Counted from the first letter of the stretch, positions 1 to 6,382 are shown. The stretch is 9,718 nucleotides of DNA from an uncultured Chromatiaceae bacterium (GCA_946481195.1 CAMLNG010000107.1:1-9718), one strand, 5' to 3'. Made by a program: numbers and translations. The notes: generated by a model from the letters alone, not told the origin.

Positions 1-318
1 ACTGCAACTATCTTTATGTGCGACTGGCTGGTACAAACCGGTTCGCCGGCTGCGGGTGAACAGCTGCTGCTGGAAAAACTGCAACAACAGCCAAATATCC
101 GCTTATTCCAGCGTTTACTGCAAATCAGGCAGCTAAATCAGCCGGCACAGATGGAAGCTCTACAGGCCATCGACGGCCTGGTGCGCGCCTATCTTGATAC
201 CAAAATCCTGTATAGCTGCCGCAATTGCGGTTTTAAAACCCGGCAGCAATACTGGTTATGTCCGTCCTGCCAACAATGGGAGACGGTAGAACCTCTGGGC
301 GGCATTGACGGCCGCTGA
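1..318 (+). CDS. lapB: LapB (YciM), C-terminal fragment: regulator of LPS assembly
   Basis: The frame is open from base 1, so only the last 105 codons are in the window. The visible part is the end of a TPR helical array followed by a rubredoxin-like metal knuckle: CRNC and CPSC form the four-cysteine site, and WLCPSCQQW followed by WETVEPL is the usual end of the family. LapB is an inner-membrane-anchored protein of the cytoplasmic face. With FtsH it controls turnover of LpxC and so the rate of LPS synthesis; the rubredoxin domain is needed for this in E. coli (established knowledge). It is followed 31 bp later by pyrF, the same order as yciM-pyrF in E. coli. Only the N-terminal anchor and most TPRs are missing, because of the window edge. 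Confidence 0.93.
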   Translation, partial: TATIFMCDWLVQTGSPAAGEQLLLEKLQQQPNIRLFQRLLQIRQLNQPAQMEALQAIDGLVRAYLDTKILYSCRNCGFKTRQQYWLCPSCQQWETVEPLGGIDGR

Positions 319-349
319 TCTTGTCCTTTCTGTTTGTGGAATTATCGTT

Positions 350-1051
350 ATGCAATTAAGCCCTGTTGTGGTGGCGCTGGATTATGAAGACCGAGGTGCA
401 GCATTAAATCTGGTGAGCCAGCTGGACCCGGCGTTGTGCCGCCTAAAAGTCGGCAAAGAAATGTTTACCCATTTTGGCCCTGATTTTGTCCGTGAACTGC
501 AACAACGCCGCTTTGATGTGTTTCTGGATTTAAAATTCCATGATATTCCGAATACAGTTGCCAAAGCAGTCAAAGCCGCGGCAGATCTTGGCGTCTGGAT
601 GGTCAACGTGCACGCCAGCGGCGGCAGCCGGATGATGGTCGCAGCGCGCGAAGCCTTGCAAAGCTTTGGTGCAGACAAGCCACTGCTGATTGCGGTGACT
701 GTGCTTACCTCCATGGAGCAGGCTGATTTAATCGAATTAGGCATCACGCTGACGCCAGAGCAGCAAGTATTAAAACTGGCTGGCCTGACAAAGCAGGCAG
801 GCCTTGATGGCGTGGTATGTTCAGCACAGGAAGCAAGCCTGCTGAAGCAGCAGTTCGGCCAGCAGTTTCAATTAGTTACGCCTGGTATTCGCCCGGCATT
901 TGCCGGTGCTGACGACCAAAAACGCGTGATGACTCCGGCACAAGCTGTGGCTGTGGGTGTTGATTACATGGTGATTGGCCGGCCTATCACCAAAGCGGCA
1001 GATCCGCTGGCTGCATTGCAGGCGATTTACCAGGAATTAAATGCGATTTAA
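350..1051 (+). CDS. pyrF: Orotidine-5'-phosphate decarboxylase
   Basis: This cytosolic enzyme removes CO2 from OMP to give UMP, the last step of de novo pyrimidine synthesis. The protein is 233 residues, normal for the bacterial group I enzyme. The catalytic D-x-K-x-x-D set is present as D60, K62 and D65 in [20 protein letters not shown] near the N terminus and VTPGIRP and [11 protein letters not shown] near the C terminus are the substrate and phosphate-binding strands of the TIM barrel. The ATG at 350 is chosen because [14 protein letters not shown] fits the family start. The frame can be extended upstream to a TTG at 305, but that adds 15 residues with no counterpart and overlaps the end of lapB. 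Only a weak Shine-Dalgarno (TGTGGA, 335-340) precedes it. It is probably co-transcribed with lapB. Confidence 0.97.
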   Translation: MQLSPVVVALDYEDRGAALNLVSQLDPALCRLKVGKEMFTHFGPDFVRELQQRRFDVFLDLKFHDIPNTVAKAVKAAADLGVWMVNVHASGGSRMMVAAREALQSFGADKPLLIAVTVLTSMEQADLIELGITLTPEQQVLKLAGLTKQAGLDGVVCSAQEASLLKQQFGQQFQLVTPGIRPAFAGADDQKRVMTPAQAVAVGVDYMVIGRPITKAADPLAALQAIYQELNAI

Positions 1052-1062
1052 ACCGCCCGCAT

Positions 1063-1067
1063 AAGGA
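1063..1067 (+). promoter_or_regulatory. Ribosome binding site that fixes the TTG start of nhaP2
   Basis: AAGGA ends 7 bases before the TTG at 1075. The nearby ATG at 1079 is out of frame with the antiporter, so the TTG is the only start that gives the family N terminus MDAVNLNIL. Confidence 0.75.
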
Positions 1068-1074
1068 CGTTTTA

Positions 1075-2793
1075 TTGGATGCAGTTAACCTCAACATTCT
1101 GATCGCCGGTGTACTGTTCACGGTCAGCATTATTGCGACACTGATTTCAGCGCGCTTTGGCGCGCCATTGTTGCTGATCTTTCTGGTGATGGGCATGCTG
1201 GCCGGCGAAGATGGGGTTCTGGGCATTCAATTTGCTGATCCGGATTTAGCGCTGTTGATTGGGTCAGTGGCGCTGGTGGTTATTCTGTTTGATGGTGGTA
1301 TGCGCACACATCCGGACCGGGTGAAAGTGGTGCTAGCGCCTTCGGCAGCGCTGGCGACGGTCGGGGTGTTAGTGACCTGTCTGGTGCTAGGCCTGGCAGC
1401 CATGTGGTTGTTTAAGCTCACTTTACTGGAAGGTCTATTACTTGGCGCCATCTTAAGTTCTACCGACGCGGCAGCGGTTTTTTCTATCTTTCAGTCGGCC
1501 GGGCTGAATATCAAAGAACGGGTGGCTTCGACGCTGGAAATAGAGTCGGGGAGCAACGACCCGATGGCTGTTATGCTGACGTTTACGCTGGTCAGTGTTG
1601 TAGCCGGTGAAGCTGAGCTGGGTTGGAGCACCATGCTGGTGTTTGTGCAGCAGGCGGCGGTCGGGGCCTTGTTTGGCTGGGGCGGCGGCAGGGCGCTGAT
1701 TTGGCTTTGCCGTAAATTACCGTTAAGCCCGGCGTTTTTCCCATTATTTGCCATTTCCTACGCTTTATCGTTGTACGGCCTGACCAACCAGTTCGGCGGC
1801 AGCGGCTTTTTAGCTGTGTATTTGGCCGGTTTTTTGGTTGGCAATGCCCGGCTGGCACCGGTGCAACATATCCTGCGCCTGCAGGACGGTTTGGCCTGGC
1901 TCAGTCAAATCATCATGTTTTTGATGTTGGGTTTGCTGGTGACCCCAACTGATTTGCTGGACTATCTGCTACCGGCCGTTGCATTAGCGTTGGTGATGAT
2001 TTTTATCGCGCGGCCACTGGCCGTGGTGCTCAGTCTGCTGCCATTTCATTTCCCCAAACGCGATCAGATTTTTATCAGCTGGGTAGGGCTGCGCGGTGCT
2101 GTGCCGATTATTCTGGCATTAATTCCGTGGCTCGCTGGTGTGCCGAATAAAGATTTGTATTTTAACGTGGCGTTTTTCGTCGTAATTGTGTCGCTGCTTA
2201 TTCAAGGCTGGTCGATAGCGCCGGTGGCGCGCTGGTTAAAACTGGAAGTGCCAAAAGCCCCAGGTGCTGACTATGTGATGCCGCTGGAAGTTGCGCAAAG
2301 CAAAGACGTGCTACAGGTACTGGCTTATCAGGTGAATGCAGACTCACCGGTGATCGACACCGACTGGACCATGTTGCCGGTGCCATCCTCAGTGCAGTTT
2401 TTGGGCTTGGTACGAAACGGCGAGTGGATCCAATGCCTGGACTGTACACGCTTCAAAGCCAACGACACGCTGATGGTGATGGCCAAAGCCGCTGACAGCA
2501 CCGTCGTCAGCGAAGTGTTATCCAGTTACGCCGCGGAGGCCAGTCAAAGCAAACAAGACTTCTTCGGTGAATTTGTCCTCAACGGCCAAATTACGCTGGC
2601 CGATTTGGGCGCGTTTTACACCATCGACTTCGGTGAATTAGATCCAACACAAACCATTTCCGATTACATCAGCAACAGATTCTTCCGCCGCGTCGTGGTC
2701 GGCGACGACGTTCAGCTCGACCAGCTGATTCTGACAGTCCGGCAAATCGATGAGCAAGATCGCATTTTGCAAGTGGGTATTAAAGCGGCTTGA
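1075..2793 (+). CDS. nhaP2: NhaP2/CvrA-type K+ (Na+)/H+ antiporter (CPA1)
   Basis: This inner-membrane cation/proton antiporter serves cytoplasmic K+ and pH homeostasis. Its 572 residues compare with about 578 in E. coli CvrA, and similarity runs along the whole length. Residues 1 to about 385 form the transporter: the ion-site motif SSTDAAAVF (D131), the IESGSNDPMAV segment with N161-D162, SGFLAVYLAGFLVGN, and ISWVGLRGAVPIILA around 335-349. The cytoplasmic tail shows a RCK-C/TrkA-C domain at about 405-486, which usually senses nucleotides or ions, and a CorC/HlyC-type domain at about 495-570 starting at FFGEFVLNG. Translation starts at TTG behind a good AAGGA. It lies 23 bp after pyrF in the same direction, so read-through from lapB-pyrF is likely. 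Na+ versus K+ preference cannot be read from sequence. Confidence 0.93.
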   Translation: MDAVNLNILIAGVLFTVSIIATLISARFGAPLLLIFLVMGMLAGEDGVLGIQFADPDLALLIGSVALVVILFDGGMRTHPDRVKVVLAPSAALATVGVLVTCLVLGLAAMWLFKLTLLEGLLLGAILSSTDAAAVFSIFQSAGLNIKERVASTLEIESGSNDPMAVMLTFTLVSVVAGEAELGWSTMLVFVQQAAVGALFGWGGGRALIWLCRKLPLSPAFFPLFAISYALSLYGLTNQFGGSGFLAVYLAGFLVGNARLAPVQHILRLQDGLAWLSQIIMFLMLGLLVTPTDLLDYLLPAVALALVMIFIARPLAVVLSLLPFHFPKRDQIFISWVGLRGAVPIILALIPWLAGVPNKDLYFNVAFFVVIVSLLIQGWSIAPVARWLKLEVPKAPGADYVMPLEVAQSKDVLQVLAYQVNADSPVIDTDWTMLPVPSSVQFLGLVRNGEWIQCLDCTRFKANDTLMVMAKAADSTVVSEVLSSYAAEASQSKQDFFGEFVLNGQITLADLGAFYTIDFGELDPTQTISDYISNRFFRRVVVGDDVQLDQLILTVRQIDEQDRILQVGIKAA

Positions 2794-2835
2794 TTAACGG
2801 TGTGATACCGGTATTTGTGGATGGCGTCTTTGGTA

Positions 2836-2864
2836 AGTAAGTCGCTATAGAAAAGATACTTACT
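2836..2864. repeat. Inverted repeat after nhaP2
   Basis: AGTAAGT (2836-2842) and ACTTACT (2858-2864) form a 7-bp stem with a 15-base loop, 43 bp after the nhaP2 stop. There is no T-run, so it is not a classic terminator. It could protect the mRNA 3' end or bind a protein; no function can be assigned. Confidence 0.4.
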
Positions 2865-2875
2865 GGATATTTAAA

Positions 2876-2905
2876 TTGTCTCATAATGAAAACATTACGC
2901 TAAAT
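2876..2905 (+). other. Degenerate dif-like (XerCD) site, possible left end of an element
   Basis: Read against E. coli dif, 2895-2905 (TTACGCTAAAT) matches the XerD arm at 9 of 11 positions. 2876-2886 (TTGTCTCATAA) matches the XerC arm at 6 of 11, including the inner CATAA. The arms are separated by 8 bases (TGAAAACA) instead of the 6 of chromosomal dif; 8-bp centres are known in plasmid sites such as cer. It has the same orientation as the much better site at 6258-6285. A 9/11 arm alone would occur by chance a couple of times in a window this size, so the call rests on arm plus spacing plus position at the edge of the AT-rich block. Confidence 0.35.
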
Positions 2906-2918
2906 ATCAACTACTTAA

Positions 2919-2955
2919 AAAGGCCCTGTTTACAAAATAGGGCCTTTCTGTTTTT
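2919..2955 (+). terminator. Intrinsic terminator, probably bidirectional
   Basis: AAAGGCCCT (2919-2927) pairs with AGGGCCTTT (2939-2947) around an 11-base loop, followed by CTG and five T. An A-run precedes the stem, so it can also work for leftward transcription. It closes the lapB-pyrF-nhaP2 transcription unit and shields the next gene from read-through. Confidence 0.85.
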
Positions 2956-2975
2956 ATGGTGTTCTGTTAACAATC

Positions 2976-2990
2976 GTTCCAAAATGGAAC
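2976..2990. repeat. Short inverted repeat GTTCC-N5-GGAAC
   Basis: This is a 5-bp perfect inverted repeat with an AAAAT centre, 110 bp upstream of the gene at 3101. Size and symmetry would suit an operator, but nothing else supports this. I see no gene and no convincing sigma-70 promoter in the rest of 2956-3100. Confidence 0.2.
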
Positions 2991-3100
2991 AAGGTCTGGC
3001 TATTACTGTGCCGGACTGGTCGGATCCGAGGACTCTGCACCTAAAGTCAGATAATTAGATTTAATTGACGTTATAGCTGATATTTGAGGGATAACACAAA

Positions 3101-3955
3101 ATGAAAAGAGGAATCATAACGTCGCCATTTGAAATCCAGTCAGATAATCCCGATTCTTTTACTGTTACTGGAGGAATAAGTAAAACCGACATTCGGTTTA
3201 TGTTGATGTACTGGGATAAGATTACCATCCCTGACAACAACCTGTTTTCAGGTGGGATTCCTGACGAAATTGATTTAAGGGCCTGTGGGGTTGTTAGTCG
3301 GCCTCTAATACACGCGGAAGGTAGCTACTATGGAGATGAAATAGCCAAAGCAATACTCCGTGGACAACATTTGATTTCTCAAGATCTGTTAAATGATAAA
3401 GATTGTGATTGGGTTATTCACAGTTTAGGAAGCAAGAATCTGATACTGGATGACTTTTCCAAGCCTGATCCAAAGCTGAGAATCGAATTATCAAATCTCC
3501 TTCCCGTACCGAGTGCAGACACACCAATTAACGAAATATTAGAGTTTAAGCAAAGACGTTATGACGAGTTGAGTGTACTGCATGAAAGGTTAGATGAAGT
3601 TTATTTTGAAATTCTTAAGGCTCCTGATGTTCGATTGGCGGAAAGGAAGGCTATTTCAAACCTTAAAAAGGACATAGATGACTTAAATCGAGTTAGCAAA
3701 GAGAAATTTAAGATATCAACGAGTTCCAAATTATCGTGTGAATTTAGTCTTAAAGGTGCTCCTTGGGCAGCAGCTATAGCTGCTGGTGAGGTCTCGGGTT
3801 ACGTTAATAGCTCAATGTTAATTGGTCTTTTACCTTTAGCAGTGCTATCGATGATAAACATTAAGCATGATATGAGTGCATCGTTCGAGCCTGCAACTGG
3901 ACGCAAAAAACTCAGTTATCTAACATCTGCAAAATCACAAGGTGTATTGAAATAA
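3101..3955 (+). CDS. Uncharacterised protein, DUF6236-like
   Basis: The function is unknown. The 284-residue protein starts MKRGIITSPFEI and has a DIRFMLMYWDKITIPDNNL segment near residues 30-48. From memory this N-terminal pattern (MKRGI, then a 'WDK...P.NN' strand) is that of the DUF6236 family, whose members often sit in accessory or defence-rich regions; I could not check it. Residues about 145-205 are charged and heptad-like, probably coiled coil or long helices, and 219-253 is a hydrophobic, Ala/Gly-rich stretch that could be a buried helical hairpin or one membrane segment. There is no signal peptide. GAGGG at 3086-3090 lies 10 bases before the ATG. It has its own upstream terminator and no same-strand partner, so it is monocistronic. 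AT-rich composition and codons unlike the flanks suggest horizontal transfer. Confidence 0.75.
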   Translation: MKRGIITSPFEIQSDNPDSFTVTGGISKTDIRFMLMYWDKITIPDNNLFSGGIPDEIDLRACGVVSRPLIHAEGSYYGDEIAKAILRGQHLISQDLLNDKDCDWVIHSLGSKNLILDDFSKPDPKLRIELSNLLPVPSADTPINEILEFKQRRYDELSVLHERLDEVYFEILKAPDVRLAERKAISNLKKDIDDLNRVSKEKFKISTSSKLSCEFSLKGAPWAAAIAAGEVSGYVNSSMLIGLLPLAVLSMINIKHDMSASFEPATGRKKLSYLTSAKSQGVLK

Positions 3956-3968
3956 TTTTCAGCAGAGG

Positions 3969-4045
3969 GAAGCTTCGCTTCAGCGGCCAGCTGCACTGGC
4001 CTTGAGTTACCGCGCTCCGCGCTCCATCAGGGGGCTTCGCCCCCT
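3969..4045. repeat. Cluster of GC-rich hairpins between convergent genes
   Basis: There are three hairpins in 77 bp: GAAGC/GCTTC (3969-3981, TTC loop), GGCCAG/CTGGCC (3985-4001, 5-base loop) and AGGGGGC/GCCCCCT (4029-4045, TTC loop, 7-bp stem). A tandem GCGCTCC repeat lies at 4012-4025. The block is sharply GC-rich between two AT-rich genes that point at each other (stops at 3955 and 4095). It probably acts as a barrier to transcription from both sides, although no hairpin has a T-run. It lacks the conserved end motifs of an integron attC site. Confidence 0.5.
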
Positions 4046-4094
4046 AATAACCCCCTGTATCAATTCAAAAAAGCCACTTAATCAATTTATAATT

Positions 4095-4919
4095 TTATTC
4101 TTGCTTATCATTATCATATGAGTTTATATAACCAAATAGTTTTCCACCAGAATCGGTAATTGTATAATTTGTGCGCCCGGAGATCGTAAGGTGACGAATC
4201 AATCCACGAGATATTAACTGGTCTATTATATTTGGTGAAACAAAATTAGCGTCAAATTTATCTAATTCTTTTTCTTCTAAGTACTTGGTGTTCATTAGCC
4301 TCTTCAGCAGAAGCTCAACATTTCTACGGACATTTACCTCTAAGTTGTTCAACCATTTGGCATCATCTAAGACATATTTTGAAGATGGTGTTGTTGACAG
4401 GCCTGCGTATTCAGGGCTAATAGTTTTCATGTCGTTCGTTTTATCATTTTTAGTAATAGCTAATCGATAAAGCTCTTTTGCCTTTTCCAATTCAGACCTG
4501 AGCTTTTCAATTTGAACATCTTTTTCAATTTCTAAATTAAAAAATTTGTCTTTTAGATTTTTAAACTCATCCACAGTGACAGTTTGTTGCTCTTCAATTG
4601 ATATTTTTATAGCTCTAAGCTGTTTAGCTTTCGATAGTCTATGTCTGTAAACAATCTCGGTAGGATATGGGAGCACGTATATGTAAAACAAGACAGACAA
4701 AATAGGCATTGCAAAAGAATACAGAAATGTATGCCAATTGGATTGCCAAACGTATTTATCTAACAAAATCATAGTATCGGTGACGGAGTTTTTAGAAAAA
4801 ACTATCATATAAAAATCATAGTTTATTACACTCCAGCTTAACATAAATGAATAAATAATTGGGTTGCTCAACCGCTCACCAATAGCCAATTCCATTTTGT
4901 TTTTGAGCTCTTCAATCAT
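4095..4919 (-). CDS. Uncharacterised membrane protein with coiled coil and winged-helix-like C terminus
   Basis: I do not recognise this 274-residue protein. It has a short amphipathic N terminus, two membrane helices at about 20-42 and 62-85, then a basic segment (YRHRLSKAKQLR) that favours the cytoplasm for the rest. A charged coiled coil spans about 100-155, a linker follows, and the C-terminal domain at about 195-265 ends NIIDQLISRGLIRHL...NYTITDSGGKLF, the layout of a winged helix (helix, then the β-wing 'YTITDSG'). The ATG at 4919 has AAAGGA with a good spacing. The gene begins 17 bp after the zot remnant on the same strand, so it was probably in the phage operon, in the place where CTXphi carries ctxAB. 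It is strongly AT-rich. Membrane anchor, coiled coil and sensor-like end would suit superinfection exclusion or defence; that is speculation. Confidence 0.8.
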   Translation of the reverse strand: MIEELKNKMELAIGERLSNPIIYSFMLSWSVINYDFYMIVFSKNSVTDTMILLDKYVWQSNWHTFLYSFAMPILSVLFYIYVLPYPTEIVYRHRLSKAKQLRAIKISIEEQQTVTVDEFKNLKDKFFNLEIEKDVQIEKLRSELEKAKELYRLAITKNDKTNDMKTISPEYAGLSTTPSSKYVLDDAKWLNNLEVNVRRNVELLLKRLMNTKYLEEKELDKFDANFVSPNIIDQLISRGLIRHLTISGRTNYTITDSGGKLFGYINSYDNDKQE

Positions 4920-4936
4920 TTGAATTCCTTTCGTTT

Positions 4937-5314
4937 TTATTTTGCTTCAGTTTTAAATGAATCGACAGTCAGAGTGCTGTCCGAAAAAGCCAACGAATTA
5001 GGCATACATGTCAAATTTAACACTCGTAAATCTACCCTTACTAATGCTGTACAGTCACCCAGTTTTTTCACCGCATAGCTTTTCGGATAGTACGGCTCTC
5101 CGTCAGAGGTCACAAAAGCCATATTGACACCCCGCGACGTTTTCTCATATCCCGCGATATAAATCTGGCTCTGCTGGGCTTCGGGTTCCGGCTTGGGGCC
5201 GTCACCCGTTTGCCCAGGGGGAGCATTTTCGGGCTTGGGATAATAATACTCATAGGGTGCAACTGGCTTAGCTTCGCAGCTGCCAAACAGCTGCTTGTAA
5301 GCATCGTTGCACAA
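4937..5314 (-). pseudogene. C-terminal remnant resembling filamentous-phage Zot/pI protein
   Basis: The open frame of 125 codons begins right after a TGA; a TTG is the only possible start and no ribosome site is seen. After a stub (DAYKQLFGSCEAKPVAPY) and a Pro-rich linker (residues about 22-46) comes a β-rich segment: QIYIAGYEKTSRG, then SYAVKKLGDCTALVRVD and LNLTCMP. A 'gy.v..l.dC..l' strand and a second cysteine after a glycine/proline linker are what I remember from the periplasmic end of inovirus Zot (compare GYTV..LSNC in CTXphi Zot). The Walker ATPase domain and membrane helix of Zot are missing. It is therefore read as a 5'-truncated assembly-protein gene, not a toxin. An unrelated small protein is possible. 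It is followed by the 274-residue gene. Confidence 0.5.
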
Positions 5315-5428
5315 TCACCATAGAGTCGAGACTTGCGTTTCATGTTGTTGAAAACTTGGCGAAAAGTGAGCAGGGCGCTGACCTCGTTAAAAAAATACAC
5401 GCCTCAATCAGCTCAAAAATGGCTGTGA

Positions 5429-5935
5429 TCAATCACTTTTTACTGCTAATTCTGTTTGGATTTTCTGTTGAATTTCAGTCACCTGATAGCTGGATTTTGC
5501 TGCAAAACGCACTAACGGCAAGCCCGCAGTTGCACATGCAGATTCAAGCAAAGTGTCACGGTGTTGAGTCTTGGTTTTCTGATGACTTTTGTCGTCGAGT
5601 TCAATCACGGCAACAACTTCAAGCGTTTGTTGATTGCACAGCACAAAATCAAAATGCTTGGCGGCAATTTTGTTAAAGGCAATTTTCCAGTGGCTTTTGT
5701 TCAATCCTTTGGCTGGCAACAAAATATCGGCAACCCGGACTTTGCCAAAAACCCGGTATTGATCTGCGACCGCTAAATCCAGTACACCAAAAAATGAACG
5801 CTCCGCAGGTGTAAACAGCGTTTTGTTTAGTGTGTATTTGTAAGGCTGTTCACACGCATTGTTTTTACTAAACAACAGCTTCAGAATCATTAGCGCCAAA
5901 ATAGCGCCGAAAAATATCAAGACAGAATCAGTCAT
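5429..5935 (-). CDS. DUF2726 domain membrane-anchored protein
   Basis: The 168-residue protein has one N-terminal membrane helix (SVLIFFGAILALMILKLLF, about residues 4-22) and a cytoplasmic DUF2726 domain. The domain motifs are LFTPAERSFFGVLDLAV, YRVFGKVRVADIL, AFNKIAAKHFDFVLC, VVAVIELDDKSHQ and RDTLLESACATAGLPLVRF. The family fold is thought to be nuclease-like (the 'ELDDKSH' strand looks like a restriction-endonuclease core), but no activity is established. The ATG at 5935 is preferred because GGAGAG lies 5 bases upstream. The in-frame ATG at 5947 overlaps that site, and the longest frame, to 5989, adds residues without family support. It is separated from the zot remnant by 114 bp and lacks a visible terminator. 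Composition is intermediate between the flanks and the island. Confidence 0.88.
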   Translation of the reverse strand: MTDSVLIFFGAILALMILKLLFSKNNACEQPYKYTLNKTLFTPAERSFFGVLDLAVADQYRVFGKVRVADILLPAKGLNKSHWKIAFNKIAAKHFDFVLCNQQTLEVVAVIELDDKSHQKTKTQHRDTLLESACATAGLPLVRFAAKSSYQVTEIQQKIQTELAVKSD

Positions 5936-6257
5936 AAAGCTCTCCATAGCAGCGAAAATTTTAAGATGGTCAATTGTGCAGTCCAGCACAGCCTCAACGG
6001 CAATTTGCCACAGATTACAAACACAGAAAAGTCTTTAACTTTGATTTGGTTACGCAGAAAAAGCCATGATGGCATTTCACATAACGAATACATTAGCGGA
6101 CATGCCACGGCGCAAAATCGCTTTGGGATTTGCTTGTATTAAAAAACTGTGGGTAGATTGACAGAACTGTAGATAAATCGATGATTGCCGTCTAAATTAG
6201 ATATGCACATAAAACATTGATCTATATGTAGATAACGACAATTTCGACATATATTTG

Positions 6258-6285
6258 ATATCCTATAATGTATATTATGTTAAAT
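6258..6285 (+). other. dif-type XerC/XerD recombination site
   Basis: The XerD arm TTATGTTAAAT (6275-6285) and central TGTATA (6269-6274) are identical to E. coli dif. The inner ATAA of the XerC arm (6265-6268) is also identical, giving 21 consecutive matching bases. The rest of the XerC arm (ATATCCT, 6258-6264) matches at only one of seven positions. XerC/XerD act here to resolve chromosome dimers or to integrate elements. A perfect XerD arm with a decayed XerC arm is typical of sites made or carried by Xer-using elements, whereas a host dif is normally conserved across both arms. Confidence 0.88.
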
Positions 6286-6291
6286 CGAATT

Positions 6292-6309
6292 ATGCGGGAG
6301 TGACCGCAT
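6292..6309. repeat. Hairpin ATGCGG-N6-CCGCAT beside the Xer site
   Basis: A perfect 6-bp stem with a 6-base loop starts 6 bp after the XerD arm. GGGAG (6296-6300) can pair instead with CTCCC (6315-6319), so two structures compete. There is no T-run. It might be a weak end for leftward transcription of the SRAP gene, or a leftover of element structure. Confidence 0.35.
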
Positions 6310-6382
6310 TTAAGCTCCCATCTACAAAGGTCCTGGTTAGAAACGCCTGATCGCACTCTACCCATTTTTACTCTTGATGCCT

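Larger units (their letters stand above)
2876..6285. mobile_element. Putative Xer-integrated element remnant (inovirus-like)
   Basis: This is inferred. The segment is bounded by two dif-like sequences in direct orientation, is visibly more AT-rich than both flanks in most of its genes, and carries a fragment resembling the end of a filamentous-phage Zot protein plus genes I do not recognise. Inoviruses such as CTXphi integrate at dif with host XerC/XerD, which would explain the set. Against it: no replication protein, coat protein or intact Zot is present, the left site is weak, and the DUF2726 gene inside could be an ordinary chromosomal gene. At best it is a decayed element. Confidence 0.35.
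6153..6325. repeat. Iterated GTAGAT words around the Xer site
   Basis: GTAGAT occurs at 6153-6158, 6169-6174 and 6228-6233, and its complement ATCTAC at 6320-6325. Two copies are extended to TGTAGATAA (6168-6176 and 6227-6235). The third copy is half of an imperfect 14-bp palindrome, ATCTATATGTAGAT (6220-6233, 12 of 14 symmetric). Spacing is irregular. Such iteration next to a Xer site might be accessory or regulator binding sites; this is not demonstrated. Confidence 0.35.
5936..6382. other. Gene-free spacer with a Xer site and short repeats
   Basis: No coding frame of weight was found on either strand in these 447 bp. The spacer holds the promoter region of the DUF2726 gene (not resolved), iterated GTAGAT words, the dif-like site and a hairpin, each listed separately. 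The part from about 6120 to 6290 is very AT-rich; from 6291 on the composition returns towards that of the chromosome. Confidence 0.6.

Noticed and set aside
382..747. 121-codon frame on the - strand
   Set aside because: It lies wholly antisense to pyrF, which has all its catalytic motifs; low-complexity Ser/Ala/Arg-rich translation and no ribosome site.
2876..3058. 60-codon + strand frame between nhaP2 and the DUF6236-like gene
   Set aside because: It runs through the terminator at 2919-2955 and has no ribosome site. The last 24 codons from the ATG at 2984 look somewhat protein-like, but there is no support.
3965..4060. Integron attC site
   Set aside because: It has hairpins but lacks the RYYYAAC and GTTRRRY end boxes, and there is no integrase or cassette series.
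5110..5400. 96-codon - strand frame starting MYFFNEVSALL
   Set aside because: Its second half is a frame-shadow of the Zot-like fragment. A frameshifted signal peptide joining the two frames (MKRKSRL...) was considered, but neither frame gives a proper hydrophobic core before the cysteine.
5356..5676. 106-codon + strand frame opposite the DUF2726 gene
   Set aside because: It overlaps the end of a well-supported DUF2726 gene in antisense and its start is a TTG with no ribosome site. Only its first part, outside that gene, is kept as a possible fragment in the findings.
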